This document shows, in pieces, positions 34,956 to 44,628 of a stretch of 55,239 nucleotides of DNA; positions within the stretch are counted from its first letter, which is position 1, and every line of letters starts with the position of its first letter. A model generated the notes under the pieces. The model was given only the letters and a program-made list of their open reading frames with translations. It searched no databases and was not told the DNA's origin. The stretch is from Verrucomicrobiota bacterium (GTDB taxonomy: Bacteria; Verrucomicrobiota; Verrucomicrobiia; Limisphaerales; JAIPKD01): NCBI GenBank assembly GCA_021733835.1, contig JAIPKD010000010.1, positions 1-55,239 of the forward strand. The letters run 5' to 3'. A program made the translations under genes and the position numbers.

Positions 34956-37133
34956 ATGGAAGCAGTGCTGGAACATAACAAAGAATTAAATTCTACGAAT
35001 AGGCCGTATCCGATGGAGCGGACACGGAATATTGGTATCGCCGCTCATATCGATGCCGGTAAGACTACAACCACGGAGCGTATGCTCTATTATACCGGCT
35101 TGATCCATCGGATGGGGGACGTCGATGACGGGAATACAGTTACCGACTGGATGGCGCAAGAGCGCGAACGCGGCATAACCATTACCTCCGCCGCTATCAG
35201 CTGTCACTGGACCCAGCTCAAGGATAGCCTGCATAAGCTTTATACAGACGTTACCCATCAGATCAACATCATCGATACACCGGGACATGTCGATTTCACC
35301 GCCGAGGTAGAAAGGGCAATGCGGGTGCTCGACGGCGCTGTTGCAGTCTTTTGCGGCGTTGCCGGCGTTCAACCGCAGTCCGAAACCGTTTGGCGCCAGG
35401 CCGCCAAGTATAAAGTGCCGCGAATCGCGTTCGTCAATAAGATGGACAGGATGGGTGCGGACTTCGATAGCGCGGTAGATGAGATGCGCAAGAAGCTCGG
35501 TGCTTACGCCTACCCGGTGGTTCTCCCCATAGGTAAAGAAGACGATTTCGACGGCGTCGTGGATGTAATCGACCAAAAGGCCGTTTTATATGCGCACGAT
35601 GACGAAATGGGCGTCAAGTACGACATAGTCGAGATTCCGGATGAACTCAAGGAGAAGAGCAGAAACGCGCTTACGGAATTGATAGAAGCCGTGGCTGAGA
35701 AGGACGATCGCATTGCTGATCTGATGCTGGAGGACAAACCGGTGGACCCGATCCTACTCAAGCAGGTCATTCGTGAATTGACCTGTAACAACGAATTTGT
35801 CCCCGTCCTCTGTGGCTCGGCGTTTAAGAAACGGGGTATTCAACGGTTGATCGATGCAGTAATCGATTATCTGCCGTCGCCGCTCGATGTTCCGCCGCCT
35901 GAAGGGATCGATCCATCCGATGAATCGAAGGTGATCAAGGTATCACCCGACGATAACGGGAAATTATGCGCGCTGGCGTTTAAGCTATGGAGCGATCCGT
36001 TCGTCGGCAAACTCGTCTTCTTCCGGATCTACAGCGGATCGTTGAAGAAAGGCGATATGATCCTTAACTCGCGAACCGGCAAACGCGAGCGCGTGAATCG
36101 CGTCCTTATGGTGCGCGCGGATAAGAGAATCGAGGCCGAAACAACATACTCGGGCGACATAGCGGCATTTGTCGGTTTGAAAAATATTACCACCGGTGAT
36201 ACACTTTGCAACGAAGACCATCCGGTCATGCTGGAGCCTCCGACCTTCCCGGAGCCGGTGATTTCAATGGCCGTCGAGCCTAAGACGCGGCTGGATCAGG
36301 AGAAATTATCGACAGGCCTTCAAAGGCTGGCCGAGGAAGACCCTACATTCCGGTGTTTTACCGACGAAGAAACGGGGCAGCTTATAATCGCAGGAATGGG
36401 CGAGTTGCACTTGGACATTATCCGCGACCGATTATTCAGGGAATTCAAGGTCGAGGCATTCTCAGGGGCGCCTCAGATAGCGTACCGTGAGACCATTGCC
36501 AAAGGCGCACAGGGTGAAGGTAAATTCGTGCGCCAGACAGGCGGACGCGGCCAGTACGGACACGCTCTTATCACCGTCGAACCAAACGAACGCGGCAAAG
36601 GCATTGAGATCGAGAATAATATTGTCGGCGGCGTGATTCCCAAGGATTATATACCAGCGGTCATATCCGGGATCAGGGAGGCCCTAAGTAGCGGTATCCT
36701 CGCCGGATACCCCGTGGTTGATATAAAAATAAAAATTGTGGATGGATCGTTTCATGAGGTTGACTCCAGTGAAATGGCGTTTAAAATGGCAGGCATTTTC
36801 GCCCTGAAAGATGCGGCGAAGAATGCGAAACCCATTCTGCTGGAGCCGGTTATGAAAGTGGAGCTATCCACGCCGGAAGAATTTCAGGGTGATCTGCTGG
36901 GAGATCTTAATCGACGGCGTGGCAAAATACTTGGTATAGAAGCCAAACCGACCGCCACGATTCTCAGCGCGGAAGTGCCCCTGGCGGAAATGTTTGGTTA
37001 CGCCACGGCAATACGTTCCCTTTCACGAGGAAGGGCGGCATATTCGATGGAACCATCGCACTTTGACCCGGTTCCTGCGAGTATAGTGGCCGAAATACTT
37101 GAAACGAATAAACCAAAAGTCGCTCGAGCATAA
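34956..37133 (+). CDS. fusA: Elongation factor G
   Basis: This GTPase drives translocation. The 725-residue protein is a little longer than usual (about 690-705). Motifs: AHIDAGKTTTTERML (G1), RGITITSAA (switch I), DTPGHVDFT (G3), NKMDRMGADF (G4), then domains II to V to the end. An insert of about 17 residues (TQLKDSLHKLYTDVTHQ) lies between the switch I strand and NIIDTPGH. The N-terminus has about 19 residues ahead of MERTRNIGI. ATG 34956 is kept because the NRPYP segment resembles EF-G of related phyla, but ATG 35013 is possible; neither has a clear Shine-Dalgarno sequence. It is followed by rpsJ after 22 bases with no tuf between. Confidence 0.97.
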   Translation: MEAVLEHNKELNSTNRPYPMERTRNIGIAAHIDAGKTTTTERMLYYTGLIHRMGDVDDGNTVTDWMAQERERGITITSAAISCHWTQLKDSLHKLYTDVTHQINIIDTPGHVDFTAEVERAMRVLDGAVAVFCGVAGVQPQSETVWRQAAKYKVPRIAFVNKMDRMGADFDSAVDEMRKKLGAYAYPVVLPIGKEDDFDGVVDVIDQKAVLYAHDDEMGVKYDIVEIPDELKEKSRNALTELIEAVAEKDDRIADLMLEDKPVDPILLKQVIRELTCNNEFVPVLCGSAFKKRGIQRLIDAVIDYLPSPLDVPPPEGIDPSDESKVIKVSPDDNGKLCALAFKLWSDPFVGKLVFFRIYSGSLKKGDMILNSRTGKRERVNRVLMVRADKRIEAETTYSGDIAAFVGLKNITTGDTLCNEDHPVMLEPPTFPEPVISMAVEPKTRLDQEKLSTGLQRLAEEDPTFRCFTDEETGQLIIAGMGELHLDIIRDRLFREFKVEAFSGAPQIAYRETIAKGAQGEGKFVRQTGGRGQYGHALITVEPNERGKGIEIENNIVGGVIPKDYIPAVISGIREALSSGILAGYPVVDIKIKIVDGSFHEVDSSEMAFKMAGIFALKDAAKNAKPILLEPVMKVELSTPEEFQGDLLGDLNRRRGKILGIEAKPTATILSAEVPLAEMFGYATAIRSLSRGRAAYSMEPSHFDPVPASIVAEILETNKPKVARA

Positions 37134-37155
37134 AAACATTAACGTTCTTTGAAAT

Positions 37156-37464
37156 ATGGCTGGACAACGAATCAGAATACGGCTTAAAGCTTACGATCAC
37201 AGGGTGATTGACCAATCAACCCAGGAGATCGTTGAGACTGTTAAGCGTACAGGCGCCCGCGTAGCTGGCCCGATACCTTTACCGACACGACTGGAACGGT
37301 TTACGGTACAGCGTTCCGTGCACGCGGACAAGAAATCTCAGGAAACTTTCGAACAGCGGACACATAAGCGCTTGCTGGATATAATTGAACCTAATGCCAA
37401 AACGGTGGATGAGCTTAAGAAACTCAATCTCCCTGCAGGTGTGGATATTACGATAAAGATTTAG
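37156..37464 (+). CDS. rpsJ: 30S ribosomal protein S10
   Basis: S10 is a 30S head protein and, as NusE, a partner in antitermination complexes. The 102-residue protein has [16 protein letters not shown], the loop [14 protein letters not shown] and [10 protein letters not shown]. In most genomes tuf stands between fusA and rpsJ, but here the two are adjacent. It is followed by rplC after 4 bases and leads the S10 cluster, though no S10-type leader space exists ahead of it. Confidence 0.98.
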   Translation: MAGQRIRIRLKAYDHRVIDQSTQEIVETVKRTGARVAGPIPLPTRLERFTVQRSVHADKKSQETFEQRTHKRLLDIIEPNAKTVDELKKLNLPAGVDITIKI

Positions 37465-37468
37465 CGAT

Positions 37469-38119
37469 ATGATCGGATTGATCGGTAAAAAACTAGGTCA
37501 GACCAGAGTTTACGATGACAATGGTAATGTCGTTCACGTCACGGCCGTCTTGGCCGGGCCGAACCATGTTATACAATGTAAAACCGCTGAAACGGACGGG
37601 TACCAAGCCGTCCAACTCGGGTTTGATGAGCAGAAGGAAAGCCGGATGGCCAAGCCGTTGAGCGGACATCTGAGCAAACACAATGCCACGCCCGTCCGCC
37701 GCATTAAGGAGTTCAGAGACTTCTCAATTCAGGTCAATCCGGGGGATAAGGTTGACGTGAATGTTTTCGACGACGGCGATTATGTGGATGTCATCGGTAT
37801 AACCAAGGGGCGCGGATTCCAGGGAGTGGTAAAGAAATTTAAATTCAGCGGCGGAACGGCGTCACACGGTAAGAAAGGATTCCAACGGCGGCCCGGCGCG
37901 ATAGGACAGCGTCTCTTTCCCGGTACCGTAATGCGAGGCCAGAAGATGCCCGGGCACTTGGGTTCCGTATCACGCACTGTTCAAAACTTGAGGATCGTTC
38001 AAGTGCGTGAAACGGAGCATGTTTTGCTGATCAGGGGCGCGATACCGGGTGCGAATGGAGATTACGTAGTAATTCGTGAGGCCAAGAAACGCCCCAAAAC
38101 CGCAGAAAGTAACAAGTAA
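37469..38119 (+). CDS. rplC: 50S ribosomal protein L3
   Basis: L3 reaches toward the peptidyl-transferase centre. The 216-residue protein begins MIGLIGKKLGQTRVY and has the conserved central segment GRGFQGVVKKF, GGTASHGKKG (the site often methylated on Gln in other species), PGTVMRGQKMPGH and a basic end. The slightly long C-terminal tail (KKRPKTAESNK) is lysine-rich. Confidence 0.98.
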   Translation: MIGLIGKKLGQTRVYDDNGNVVHVTAVLAGPNHVIQCKTAETDGYQAVQLGFDEQKESRMAKPLSGHLSKHNATPVRRIKEFRDFSIQVNPGDKVDVNVFDDGDYVDVIGITKGRGFQGVVKKFKFSGGTASHGKKGFQRRPGAIGQRLFPGTVMRGQKMPGHLGSVSRTVQNLRIVQVRETEHVLLIRGAIPGANGDYVVIREAKKRPKTAESNK

Positions 38120-38133
38120 CAATCTCGGCTGAA

Positions 38134-38754
38134 ATGAAGCTTTCGGTAAAAAACATAGAAGGTCAAGATACAGGAGAATTCGAAGTACAGTTCCCTGTAA
38201 TTGAGAATGGCAAAGGTACACAAGCCGTTCATGATACGATAGTGGCGTATCTGGCGGCGCAGCGAAGCGGCACGGCCTGTACCAAGACACGAGCGGAAGT
38301 CGCCGGCCCCGGTAGAAAACCTTGGCGCCAGAAAGGGACAGGACGCGCAAGAGCGGGTACGTTCGCTTCACCATTGTGGCGCGGCGGCGGCGTTGTCTTC
38401 GGCCCGAAACCGCGTGACTACACCAAAAAGGTGAATAGGACGACCAGGAAGCTCGCTCTTCGCAAGGCGATCAGCGAAAGACTTATGGCCGAGGAAATAG
38501 TGGTCGTAGACGATATAAAACTTGAAGCATCGAAGACAAAAAGCTTTATTAAATTTCTCAGAAATCTTAGTATTGAAAGTTCGGTTCTTGTAGTGACCAA
38601 TAATGTTGATTCAAACTTGCGCCTCGCTACAAGGAATTTGCCGGACGTCGACGTAGCGACAAGCGCCGATATCAATACTTATCAGATACTGAAGTACGAT
38701 AAACTGTTGTTCAATAAGGACGCTTTTCAGGAACTAGAGAAACGTTTGGTTTAA
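38134..38754 (+). CDS. rplD: 50S ribosomal protein L4
   Basis: L4 lines the exit tunnel and in E. coli represses the S10 operon. The 206-residue protein has the tunnel-loop signature GRKPWRQKGTGRARAGTF and GVVFGPKPRDY, then the globular C-domain to ELEKRLV. No leader for L4 control is visible, since rpsJ follows fusA closely. Start ATG 38134 lacks a Shine-Dalgarno sequence. Confidence 0.98.
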   Translation: MKLSVKNIEGQDTGEFEVQFPVIENGKGTQAVHDTIVAYLAAQRSGTACTKTRAEVAGPGRKPWRQKGTGRARAGTFASPLWRGGGVVFGPKPRDYTKKVNRTTRKLALRKAISERLMAEEIVVVDDIKLEASKTKSFIKFLRNLSIESSVLVVTNNVDSNLRLATRNLPDVDVATSADINTYQILKYDKLLFNKDAFQELEKRLV

Positions 38755-38767
38755 TAATAAACATAAA

Positions 38768-39049
38768 ATGAGCCCGTACGAAATCATCAAGACCGTTCGA
38801 ATCACCGAAAAAGGTACTGATCAGAGTGAAGAATTGAATCAGTACACGGTGGTCGCCGATCATCGCGCTTCCAAAATCCAGATTCGTGAGGCGGTTCAGG
38901 AACTGTTCAATGTCAGAGTTCTGAATGTCAATACAATGAATATGCACGGGAAGACGCGTCGTAAAATGACCAAGCAGGCAGGTCGAACTGCGGATTGGAA
39001 AAAGGCGATCCTTACACTTAAGAAGGGTGATAAGATAGAGTTAACTTAG
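38768..39049 (+). CDS. rplW: 50S ribosomal protein L23
   Basis: L23 sits at the exit of the tunnel and docks trigger factor and SRP. The 93-residue protein has the core pattern KTVRITEKGT, YTVVADHRASKIQIREAVQELFNVRVLNV and the extended loop with MHGKTRRKM. The first strands are diverged from E. coli. Its place between rplD and rplB settles the call. Confidence 0.95.
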   Translation: MSPYEIIKTVRITEKGTDQSEELNQYTVVADHRASKIQIREAVQELFNVRVLNVNTMNMHGKTRRKMTKQAGRTADWKKAILTLKKGDKIELT

Positions 39050-39060
39050 GAATTTTATTT

Positions 39061-39906
39061 ATGGCAGTAAAAACATTCCGTCCAATAACGCCGTCACAGA
39101 GATACAGAGCTGTGTCGTCGTTCCAGGAGATTACGAAAGATAAACCCGAGCGACGACTGGTCGTAACGAAAAAGAAGACCGGCGGACGCAATAGCTACGG
39201 GCGTATGACAAGCCGTACAAAGAGCGGCGGACACAAGCAAAAGATTCGGCTCGTGGATTTCAAGCGGCGGCGTCATGGAGAACCGGCGAAAGTGGTCGCG
39301 ATCGAGTACGATCCGATCCGCAGCGCGCGGTTGGCCCTTATCCAGTATGAAGACGGGCGGAAATCGTACATAATCGCCCCGTTGGGATTGAAGGTCGGCG
39401 CCTCGGTGGTAAGCGGACCGAAGGTTGAAGCCAAGCCGGGTAACTTTATGCCGTTGCGGGATATTCCCATAGGTATGACGGTACATAACATTGAAATCGC
39501 TCTAGGTGGCGGCGCCAAGCTCGTTCGCTCGGCGGGCTCGGGTGCGACATTGATGTCGCGTTCTGATGGATACGCGCAACTTAAAATGCCGTCATCGGAG
39601 ATTAGAAAGATCAATGAGAACTGTTATGCCGCCGTCGGGCAGGTAGGCAATGTAGAACATGAAAACCAAGTTTTCGGTAAAGCAGGCAGTTCGCGGCATC
39701 GCGGCGTCAAGCCGATAACGCGCGGTGTGGTGAAGAACCCGGTCGATCATCCTATGGGCGGCGGTGAAGGCAGGACCTCCGGCGGCGGGCCGCCGGTCAC
39801 CCCTTGGGGTGTCGAGACCAAGGGACATAAAACACGTAAAAAGAAGAAATATTCCGATGCCCAAATTCTGGTGCGTCGGGACGGACGACAAATGAAACAA
39901 CGGTAA
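39061..39906 (+). CDS. rplB: 50S ribosomal protein L2
   Basis: L2 is a core 23S rRNA binder near the peptidyl-transferase centre. The 281-residue protein has [20 protein letters not shown], the central beta barrel with [19 protein letters not shown], and the [16 protein letters not shown] motif; the His of VDHP is kept, while the next His of the usual HPHGGG is Met. A small GGG insertion precedes VTPWG. It ends [12 protein letters not shown]. It is full length. Confidence 0.98.
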   Translation: MAVKTFRPITPSQRYRAVSSFQEITKDKPERRLVVTKKKTGGRNSYGRMTSRTKSGGHKQKIRLVDFKRRRHGEPAKVVAIEYDPIRSARLALIQYEDGRKSYIIAPLGLKVGASVVSGPKVEAKPGNFMPLRDIPIGMTVHNIEIALGGGAKLVRSAGSGATLMSRSDGYAQLKMPSSEIRKINENCYAAVGQVGNVEHENQVFGKAGSSRHRGVKPITRGVVKNPVDHPMGGGEGRTSGGGPPVTPWGVETKGHKTRKKKKYSDAQILVRRDGRQMKQR

Positions 39907-39910
39907 GCAT

Positions 39911-40192
39911 ATGGGACGATCTATTAAAAAAGGCCCTTTTGTTGAGAGCCACCTGCTGGAGAAGATCAAGAAACTTAACGAGAGCGGCTCGAAAAAACCG
40001 ATCAAGACATGGTCGCGCCGCTCGATGATCACCCCCGAGTTTGTGGGGCATACGTTTAATGTCCATAACGGCAAAGTTTTTCAGTCCGTGTTTATTACCG
40101 AAAACATGGTCGGCCACCGGCTGGGTGAATTTGCACTGACACGGACTTTCCGTGGTCATGGATCACATACCGCCAAGGCTGAACCGAAGTAA
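39911..40192 (+). CDS. rpsS: 30S ribosomal protein S19
   Basis: S19 is a 30S head protein near the A-site finger. The 93-residue protein begins [16 protein letters not shown] and has [20 protein letters not shown] and [15 protein letters not shown], all standard. It follows rplB after 4 bases and precedes rplV after 7. Confidence 0.98.
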   Translation: MGRSIKKGPFVESHLLEKIKKLNESGSKKPIKTWSRRSMITPEFVGHTFNVHNGKVFQSVFITENMVGHRLGEFALTRTFRGHGSHTAKAEPK

Positions 40193-40199
40193 ACTGCAT

Positions 40200-40532
40200 A
40201 TGGAAGTAAAATCGATTACGCGAAACGTGCGGATGTCACCGAGGAAGGTTCGGGAAGTGACGCGTCAAATTCAGGGACTGCCTGTGCTCAAGGCAAAGGC
40301 CGTCCTACAGTTTGTACCGCGTAAGTCCGCTAGGTTGGTGGCAAAGACGCTCGACTCCGCCATTGCCAACGCCGAAAACAATATGTCACTCCGGCCGGAG
40401 ACGCTCTTGGTGAAAGAAGCCGTCGCCGAAAACGGGATTACGATGAAGCGGTTCATGCCCAAGGCCAGGGGAATGGCGGGCCCGATTATGAAGAGAAACA
40501 GTCATATTAGAATTATATTGTCTGAGATTTAA
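40200..40532 (+). CDS. rplV: 50S ribosomal protein L22
   Basis: L22 lines the exit tunnel, where loop changes can give macrolide resistance. The 110-residue protein starts at MEVKSITRNVRMSPRKV, the family start, at ATG 40200; the open frame runs further upstream into rpsS, but that part has no homology. The tunnel loop (KRFMPKARGMAGPIMKRN) has the usual form. Confidence 0.97.
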   Translation: MEVKSITRNVRMSPRKVREVTRQIQGLPVLKAKAVLQFVPRKSARLVAKTLDSAIANAENNMSLRPETLLVKEAVAENGITMKRFMPKARGMAGPIMKRNSHIRIILSEI

Positions 40533-40535
40533 ACC

Positions 40536-41201
40536 ATGGGACAAAAAACAAATCCAATCGGCCTAAGAGTGGCCTTGAACAAAGACTGGCGCTCTCGATG
40601 GTACGCAGATAAGCGTGACTTCGGGAACCTCGTAGTCGAGGATTTCCAGATTCGCCGGCTTCTTAAAAAGAAGCTTGAAACAGCGGCCGTGCCGCGGATA
40701 CTTATCGAGCGCGCCGCCAATCGCTGTCGCGTCACCATTCTTACGGCCCGGCCGGGCGTAGTTATAGGACGCAAGGGCGCCGAGATCGACAAGATCAAAG
40801 AAGAAATCACTGAGATGACCGGTAAGGATATCTACGTGGATATCCAGGAAGTCAAGAATCCGGAACTGGACCCGCAGCTTGTCGCGGAAAACATCGCAAT
40901 GCAACTCGTGCGAAGGGTGGCATTCAGACGCGCGATGAAACGGGCGGTTCAGACCACGATGGATGCGGGCGCCGAGGGAGTGCGCATCCGTTGTTCGGGC
41001 CGGTTGGGCGGCGCCGAATTAGCGCGCGACGAGGTTTATCATGAAGGACGCGTACCGCTGCATACGTTACGGGCGAAGGTCGATTACGGCCTTGCCGAGG
41101 CGGATACGGTATACGGTAAGATCGGCGTGAAATGCTGGATTTGTAGAGGTGAACATACCGCCGAAAGCCGGCGTGAGACAAACGAGGCAAAGGCGGCCTG
41201 A
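40536..41201 (+). CDS. rpsC: 30S ribosomal protein S3
   Basis: S3 helps form the mRNA entry channel. The 221-residue protein starts [18 protein letters not shown] and has the KH domain ([20 protein letters not shown]) and the C-domain signatures [17 protein letters not shown] and [21 protein letters not shown]. The length is normal. It follows rplV after 3 bases. Confidence 0.98.
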   Translation: MGQKTNPIGLRVALNKDWRSRWYADKRDFGNLVVEDFQIRRLLKKKLETAAVPRILIERAANRCRVTILTARPGVVIGRKGAEIDKIKEEITEMTGKDIYVDIQEVKNPELDPQLVAENIAMQLVRRVAFRRAMKRAVQTTMDAGAEGVRIRCSGRLGGAELARDEVYHEGRVPLHTLRAKVDYGLAEADTVYGKIGVKCWICRGEHTAESRRETNEAKAA

Positions 41202-41223
41202 GGGATTTTAGAAAGGAATAAGT

Positions 41224-41634
41224 ATGCCTTTTATACCTGCAAGAGTTAAATATAGGAAGGTGCAACGTGGTAACCGGGCCGGCACGGCTTATAGAGGCGC
41301 ATCGGTTGCCTTCGGCGAATTCGGTCTGCAGTCGCTCGAACGCGCATGGATCGATCATAAACACCTCGAGGCGGCGCGTGTTGCTATAACGCGGCATATG
41401 AAGCGCCGCGGCAAGGTATGGATTCGGGTCTTTGCCGATAAGCCGTTTACCAAGAAACCTTTGGAAACGCGGATGGGTAAGGGCAAAGGCCCTGTCGAAA
41501 CCTGGGTGTCGGTGATCAGACCCGCCAATATACTCTTCGAAGTAGACGGAGTATCCGAGACCGTAGCCAAAGAGGCGCTGCGCTTGGGTGCCAATAAACT
41601 GCCGGTAAGCACGAAATTTGTATCACGTCATTAA
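41224..41634 (+). CDS. rplP: 50S ribosomal protein L16
   Basis: L16 helps place tRNA in the A site. The 136-residue protein starts with [20 protein letters not shown] and has [31 protein letters not shown] and [12 protein letters not shown]. It is one of the few genes in this cluster with a clear ribosome binding site (AAAGGA, 7 bases upstream). Confidence 0.98.
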   Translation: MPFIPARVKYRKVQRGNRAGTAYRGASVAFGEFGLQSLERAWIDHKHLEAARVAITRHMKRRGKVWIRVFADKPFTKKPLETRMGKGKGPVETWVSVIRPANILFEVDGVSETVAKEALRLGANKLPVSTKFVSRH

Positions 41635-41649
41635 AACGCGAGATTTGCC

Positions 41650-41853
41650 ATGAAGATGTCCGAATTAGAGGATTTGACAATGACGGAACTGCTGGCCAAG
41701 AGCCGGGACTTGAGGCAGGAGTTGTTTAATCTAAAACTGCAAAAGGCGAGCAGCCAGTTGGAGAAGCCGGCGCGGATCAAAGTCCTTCGACGTGATATAT
41801 CGAGAGTCGAGACGCGAATTTCTCAGTTGAAGAAGAACCAGCAAGCCGCTTGA
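41650..41853 (+). CDS. rpmC: 50S ribosomal protein L29
   Basis: L29 is a small two-helix protein at the tunnel exit. The 67-residue protein has the ELRQELFNLKLQKASSQLEKP core and R.DISRVETRISQLKK. ATG 41650 and the next in-frame ATG at 41656 are both possible. The stop overlaps the open frame of rpsQ, whose likely start is a little further on. Confidence 0.96.
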   Translation: MKMSELEDLTMTELLAKSRDLRQELFNLKLQKASSQLEKPARIKVLRRDISRVETRISQLKKNQQAA

Positions 41854-41864
41854 TTGATTTGAAT

Positions 41865-42155
41865 ATGCCACATTCCATAGAAAAACGCGGGACACGAAAG
41901 ACACGCATCGGGGAAGTCGTTTCCAATCGGATGGACAAAACGATCGTCGTGAGGGTGCTTCGAAAGTATCCCCATCCATTATTCCGAAAAGTGGTTAAAG
42001 CCCATACGCGGTTTTATACCCATGATGAGAATAACGAGGCAAAAGTCGGTGACCGGGTGCTCGTCAGAGAATGCCGGCCATTCTCGAAATACAAGAGATG
42101 GATTCTGGTCAAGATTCTTGATCGCAAACCGGAAGTCGAAATTAAGCCTGAATAG
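41865..42155 (+). CDS. rpsQ: 30S ribosomal protein S17
   Basis: S17 is an early-binding 30S body protein. The 96-residue protein has the [19 protein letters not shown] and YHPLF-type ([20 protein letters not shown]) segments and [14 protein letters not shown] 41865 is preferred over the upstream TTG at 41850 inside the rpmC end. The C-terminal tail is slightly long. Confidence 0.96.
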   Translation: MPHSIEKRGTRKTRIGEVVSNRMDKTIVVRVLRKYPHPLFRKVVKAHTRFYTHDENNEAKVGDRVLVRECRPFSKYKRWILVKILDRKPEVEIKPE

Positions 42156-42166
42156 ATCATTATACC

Positions 42167-42532
42167 ATGCTACAATTACGTTCTATAGTAACAGTGGCCG
42201 ACAACAGTGGCGCTAAACGCGTTGCTACAATACGTGTGTTGGGGGGGAACCAGAGGTACGCAAGAATCGGCGACATAATAAAAGCCCATGTCAAGGAAGC
42301 CGCGCCGGATGGAGTGGTCAAGAAAGGCGACGTGGTTAATGCAGTGGTGGTGCGAACCAGGAACCCGATACGCCGGAGCGACGGCTCGTATCTGCGCTTT
42401 GATTCCAATGCAATTGTTATAATAGATAAAGACAACAATCCAAGAGGCACACGCATCTTTGGACCGGTTGCACGGGAATTGCGTGATAAGAGATTCATGA
42501 AGATCATCTCATTGGCGCCGGAAGTTATCTGA
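42167..42532 (+). CDS. rplN: 50S ribosomal protein L14
   Basis: L14 forms part of the intersubunit bridge. The 121-residue protein has the [16 protein letters not shown] start, [12 protein letters not shown], and [27 protein letters not shown] at the end, all typical. No Shine-Dalgarno sequence precedes ATG 42167. Confidence 0.98.
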   Translation: MLQLRSIVTVADNSGAKRVATIRVLGGNQRYARIGDIIKAHVKEAAPDGVVKKGDVVNAVVVRTRNPIRRSDGSYLRFDSNAIVIIDKDNNPRGTRIFGPVARELRDKRFMKIISLAPEVI

Positions 42533-42535
42533 CCT

Positions 42536-42817
42536 ATGAAAAAGTTTCATGTAAAAAGAGGGGACGAAGTAGTCGTTATCAGCGGTACCGAACGCGGAAA
42601 GCGCGGTAAAATCCTTTTTGTGCTAAAGGACAAAAACCGCGTTATAGTAGAAGGCGTGAAGATTATTAAAAAACACATGCGCAAGAATCAACAGCATCCG
42701 CAAGGTGCCATCATAGAGCGCGAGGGGACTATACATGCCTCGAACGTTATGCTCGCATCCAAGTACGATGAGCGCGTTGCGCGCCGAAGCGGAAAACAAG
42801 AATCAGCGTCAAGTTAG
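42536..42817 (+). CDS. rplX: 50S ribosomal protein L24
   Basis: L24 starts 50S assembly. The 93-residue protein has the KOW signature [20 protein letters not shown] and a [22 protein letters not shown] segment. It is shorter than the 104 residues of E. coli at its C-terminal end, but complete in its core. Confidence 0.96.
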   Translation: MKKFHVKRGDEVVVISGTERGKRGKILFVLKDKNRVIVEGVKIIKKHMRKNQQHPQGAIIEREGTIHASNVMLASKYDERVARRSGKQESASS

Positions 42818-42822
42818 ATTGA

Positions 42823-43368
42823 ATGAAAAGCCGACTTTATAATCAATACAACAAGGAAGTCAGGCCGAGCCTGATCGAAAAGTGGAAGTACGAGAACGTC
42901 CATCAAGTACCGCGGTTTGAAAAGATTATTGTACATATGGGCGTCAGCTCGACGCTTGAAAAGAGCGCTATCGACGACGCGATGAAGGATATGTCTGTTA
43001 TCACAGGCCGTAAACCCGTCGTCGACCGCGCAAAGCGCAGCGTGTCCAACTTCAAACTCCGGAAGGGCCAGATCATCGGGTGTCACATCACTCTGCGACG
43101 TGATGTAATGTTTGAATTCCTCGATCGACTTATCGCCGCTGCGCTGCCGCGGATCCGTGACTTTCGTGGTATCCCCCCCAAATCCTTCGACGGCCGCGGC
43201 AATTATACAATGGGAGTGATCGACCAGACGATATTTCCGGAAATAGATGCCGATAAATTAAAGCGCCATCAAGGTATGGATATCACTATTGTAACCACCG
43301 CGAAATCGGACGCGGAGGCGTATGATTTACTTAAATTAATAGGAATGCCCTTTGCAGATAGTAAATAG
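42823..43368 (+). CDS. rplE: 50S ribosomal protein L5
   Basis: L5 binds 5S rRNA and contacts the P-site tRNA. The 181-residue protein has [37 protein letters not shown], and the [22 protein letters not shown] loop, all normal. It starts at ATG 42823, five bases after rplX, with no Shine-Dalgarno sequence. Confidence 0.98.
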   Translation: MKSRLYNQYNKEVRPSLIEKWKYENVHQVPRFEKIIVHMGVSSTLEKSAIDDAMKDMSVITGRKPVVDRAKRSVSNFKLRKGQIIGCHITLRRDVMFEFLDRLIAAALPRIRDFRGIPPKSFDGRGNYTMGVIDQTIFPEIDADKLKRHQGMDITIVTTAKSDAEAYDLLKLIGMPFADSK

Positions 43369-43370
43369 TT

Positions 43371-43640
43371 ATGGCAAAAAAAGCATGGATTGAACGCGAG
43401 AAGAAGAAGCGAGCATTGGCGGCCAAGTACGCCGATTTGCGGGCCGAGTTGAAGGCTAAAGGCGATTACGAGGCGTTGGCGAAGCTCCCGAGAAATTCCA
43501 GCCCTGTAAGACAGGTTAATCGCTGCCGTGTCAGCGGAAGACGTCATGGTTATATCCGTAAGTTTACTTGTTCGCGGATAACGTTTAGGGAACTGGCTCT
43601 CTCCGGTGCGATACCCGGTGTAACAAAATCAAGTTGGTAA
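43371..43640 (+). CDS. rpsN: 30S ribosomal protein S14 (zinc-free form)
   Basis: S14 is a 30S head protein. The 89-residue form lacks the C..C...C..C zinc ribbon and has the longer zinc-independent layout, with [23 protein letters not shown] and [20 protein letters not shown]. It is a little shorter than the 101 residues of E. coli. rpsH follows almost at once. Confidence 0.97.
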   Translation: MAKKAWIEREKKKRALAAKYADLRAELKAKGDYEALAKLPRNSSPVRQVNRCRVSGRRHGYIRKFTCSRITFRELALSGAIPGVTKSSW

Positions 43641-43642
43641 TT

Positions 43643-44032
43643 ATGACATCAGATCCTATAGCAGATTTTATTACCTGCATAAGAAATGGAAACCGCGCGC
43701 GATTGCCCGAAATCAAGGTCGGGCACTCGAAGGTCAAGGAGAACATTGCGCGAATCCTCAAGGAAGAGGGCTATGTGAACGATTACGCCGTCGAGGGCGA
43801 GAAGGTTAAAACCATTAAAGTCAAGCTTAAGTACCGCGGACGTAAGGGCTTGGTCGAACATATCGAGAGAATGAGCAAGCCGGGGCTCAGACGTTACGTC
43901 GGCTCTACGGAGATTCCACGGGTCTTGGGCGGCATGGGTACGGTCATCCTCTCTACATCCAGTGGTATTATGACGGCCAACCAAGCCCGGAAAAACAACG
44001 TGGGCGGCGAATTAGTCTGCTGCGTCTGGTAA
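43643..44032 (+). CDS. rpsH: 30S ribosomal protein S8
   Basis: S8 binds the central domain of 16S rRNA and in E. coli represses the spc operon. The 129-residue protein starts MTSDPIADFITCIRNGNRA at ATG 43643, matching the family; the open frame reaches a TTG at 43634 inside rpsN, which is less likely. The ending LGGMGTVILSTSSGIMT and GGELVCCVW is typical. Confidence 0.97.
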   Translation: MTSDPIADFITCIRNGNRARLPEIKVGHSKVKENIARILKEEGYVNDYAVEGEKVKTIKVKLKYRGRKGLVEHIERMSKPGLRRYVGSTEIPRVLGGMGTVILSTSSGIMTANQARKNNVGGELVCCVW

Positions 44033-44046
44033 ACTGAATTACAGCT

Positions 44047-44583
44047 ATGTCACGAATAGGAAAACTGCCAATTATAATACCGGATTCCGTCAAGGTCGAC
44101 GTGGACGGCGGGCACGTGGAAATCGAGGGACCTAAAGGCAAGCTCAGTTATGATATGCCTGAACGCACCTCGGTGGAATTCAAGGAGAATACCCTTATCG
44201 TTTCGCGTGTCGACGATTCCGCCAAATCGAAGGCAATGCACGGCTTAAGCCGGTCGTTGTTGTCCAATATGGTTAAAGGTGTTGCCGACGGATTCGTAAG
44301 ACGGCTTGCCCTTCATGGAGTCGGATACAGAGCCGCGATCGACGGCAAAGAACTCTCGCTGAACCTAGGATATTCGCACACTATCAGATATCCGATCCCG
44401 GAGACGATTGATGTCAAAGTCGAAGATAACGTCCGCATCATAGTCGAAGGGGCGGACAAACAGCTGGTCGGTGAAGTAGCATCAAAAATACGCGCTTTCC
44501 ATCCGCCCGAGCCATACAAGGGTAAGGGCGTGCGATACTGGGACGAGGAAGTCGAGCGCAAGGAAGGCAAAACCGTCCAATAA
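44047..44583 (+). CDS. rplF: 50S ribosomal protein L6
   Basis: L6 lies near the factor-binding site. The 178-residue protein has the duplicated beta domain, LPIIIPDSVKVDVDGGHVEIEGPKGKL-like start (first half) and the PEPYKGKGVRYWDEEVERKEGK end. The length is typical. A hairpin lies between it and rplR. Confidence 0.98.
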   Translation: MSRIGKLPIIIPDSVKVDVDGGHVEIEGPKGKLSYDMPERTSVEFKENTLIVSRVDDSAKSKAMHGLSRSLLSNMVKGVADGFVRRLALHGVGYRAAIDGKELSLNLGYSHTIRYPIPETIDVKVEDNVRIIVEGADKQLVGEVASKIRAFHPPEPYKGKGVRYWDEEVERKEGKTVQ

Positions 44584-44601
44584 CGTTAATTGATCCATTT
44601 T

Positions 44602-44620
44602 TTCACGGCCAGACCGTGAA
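44602..44620 (+). other. Hairpin between rplF and rplR
   Basis: TTCACGG (44602-44608) pairs with CCGTGAA (44614-44620) around CCAGA. A T-run precedes it and none follows, so it would act as a terminator only for the minus strand, where no gene ends. It may be a processing or protein-binding site just before the rplR start. Confidence 0.4.
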
Positions 44621-44628
44621 TATCAGTG

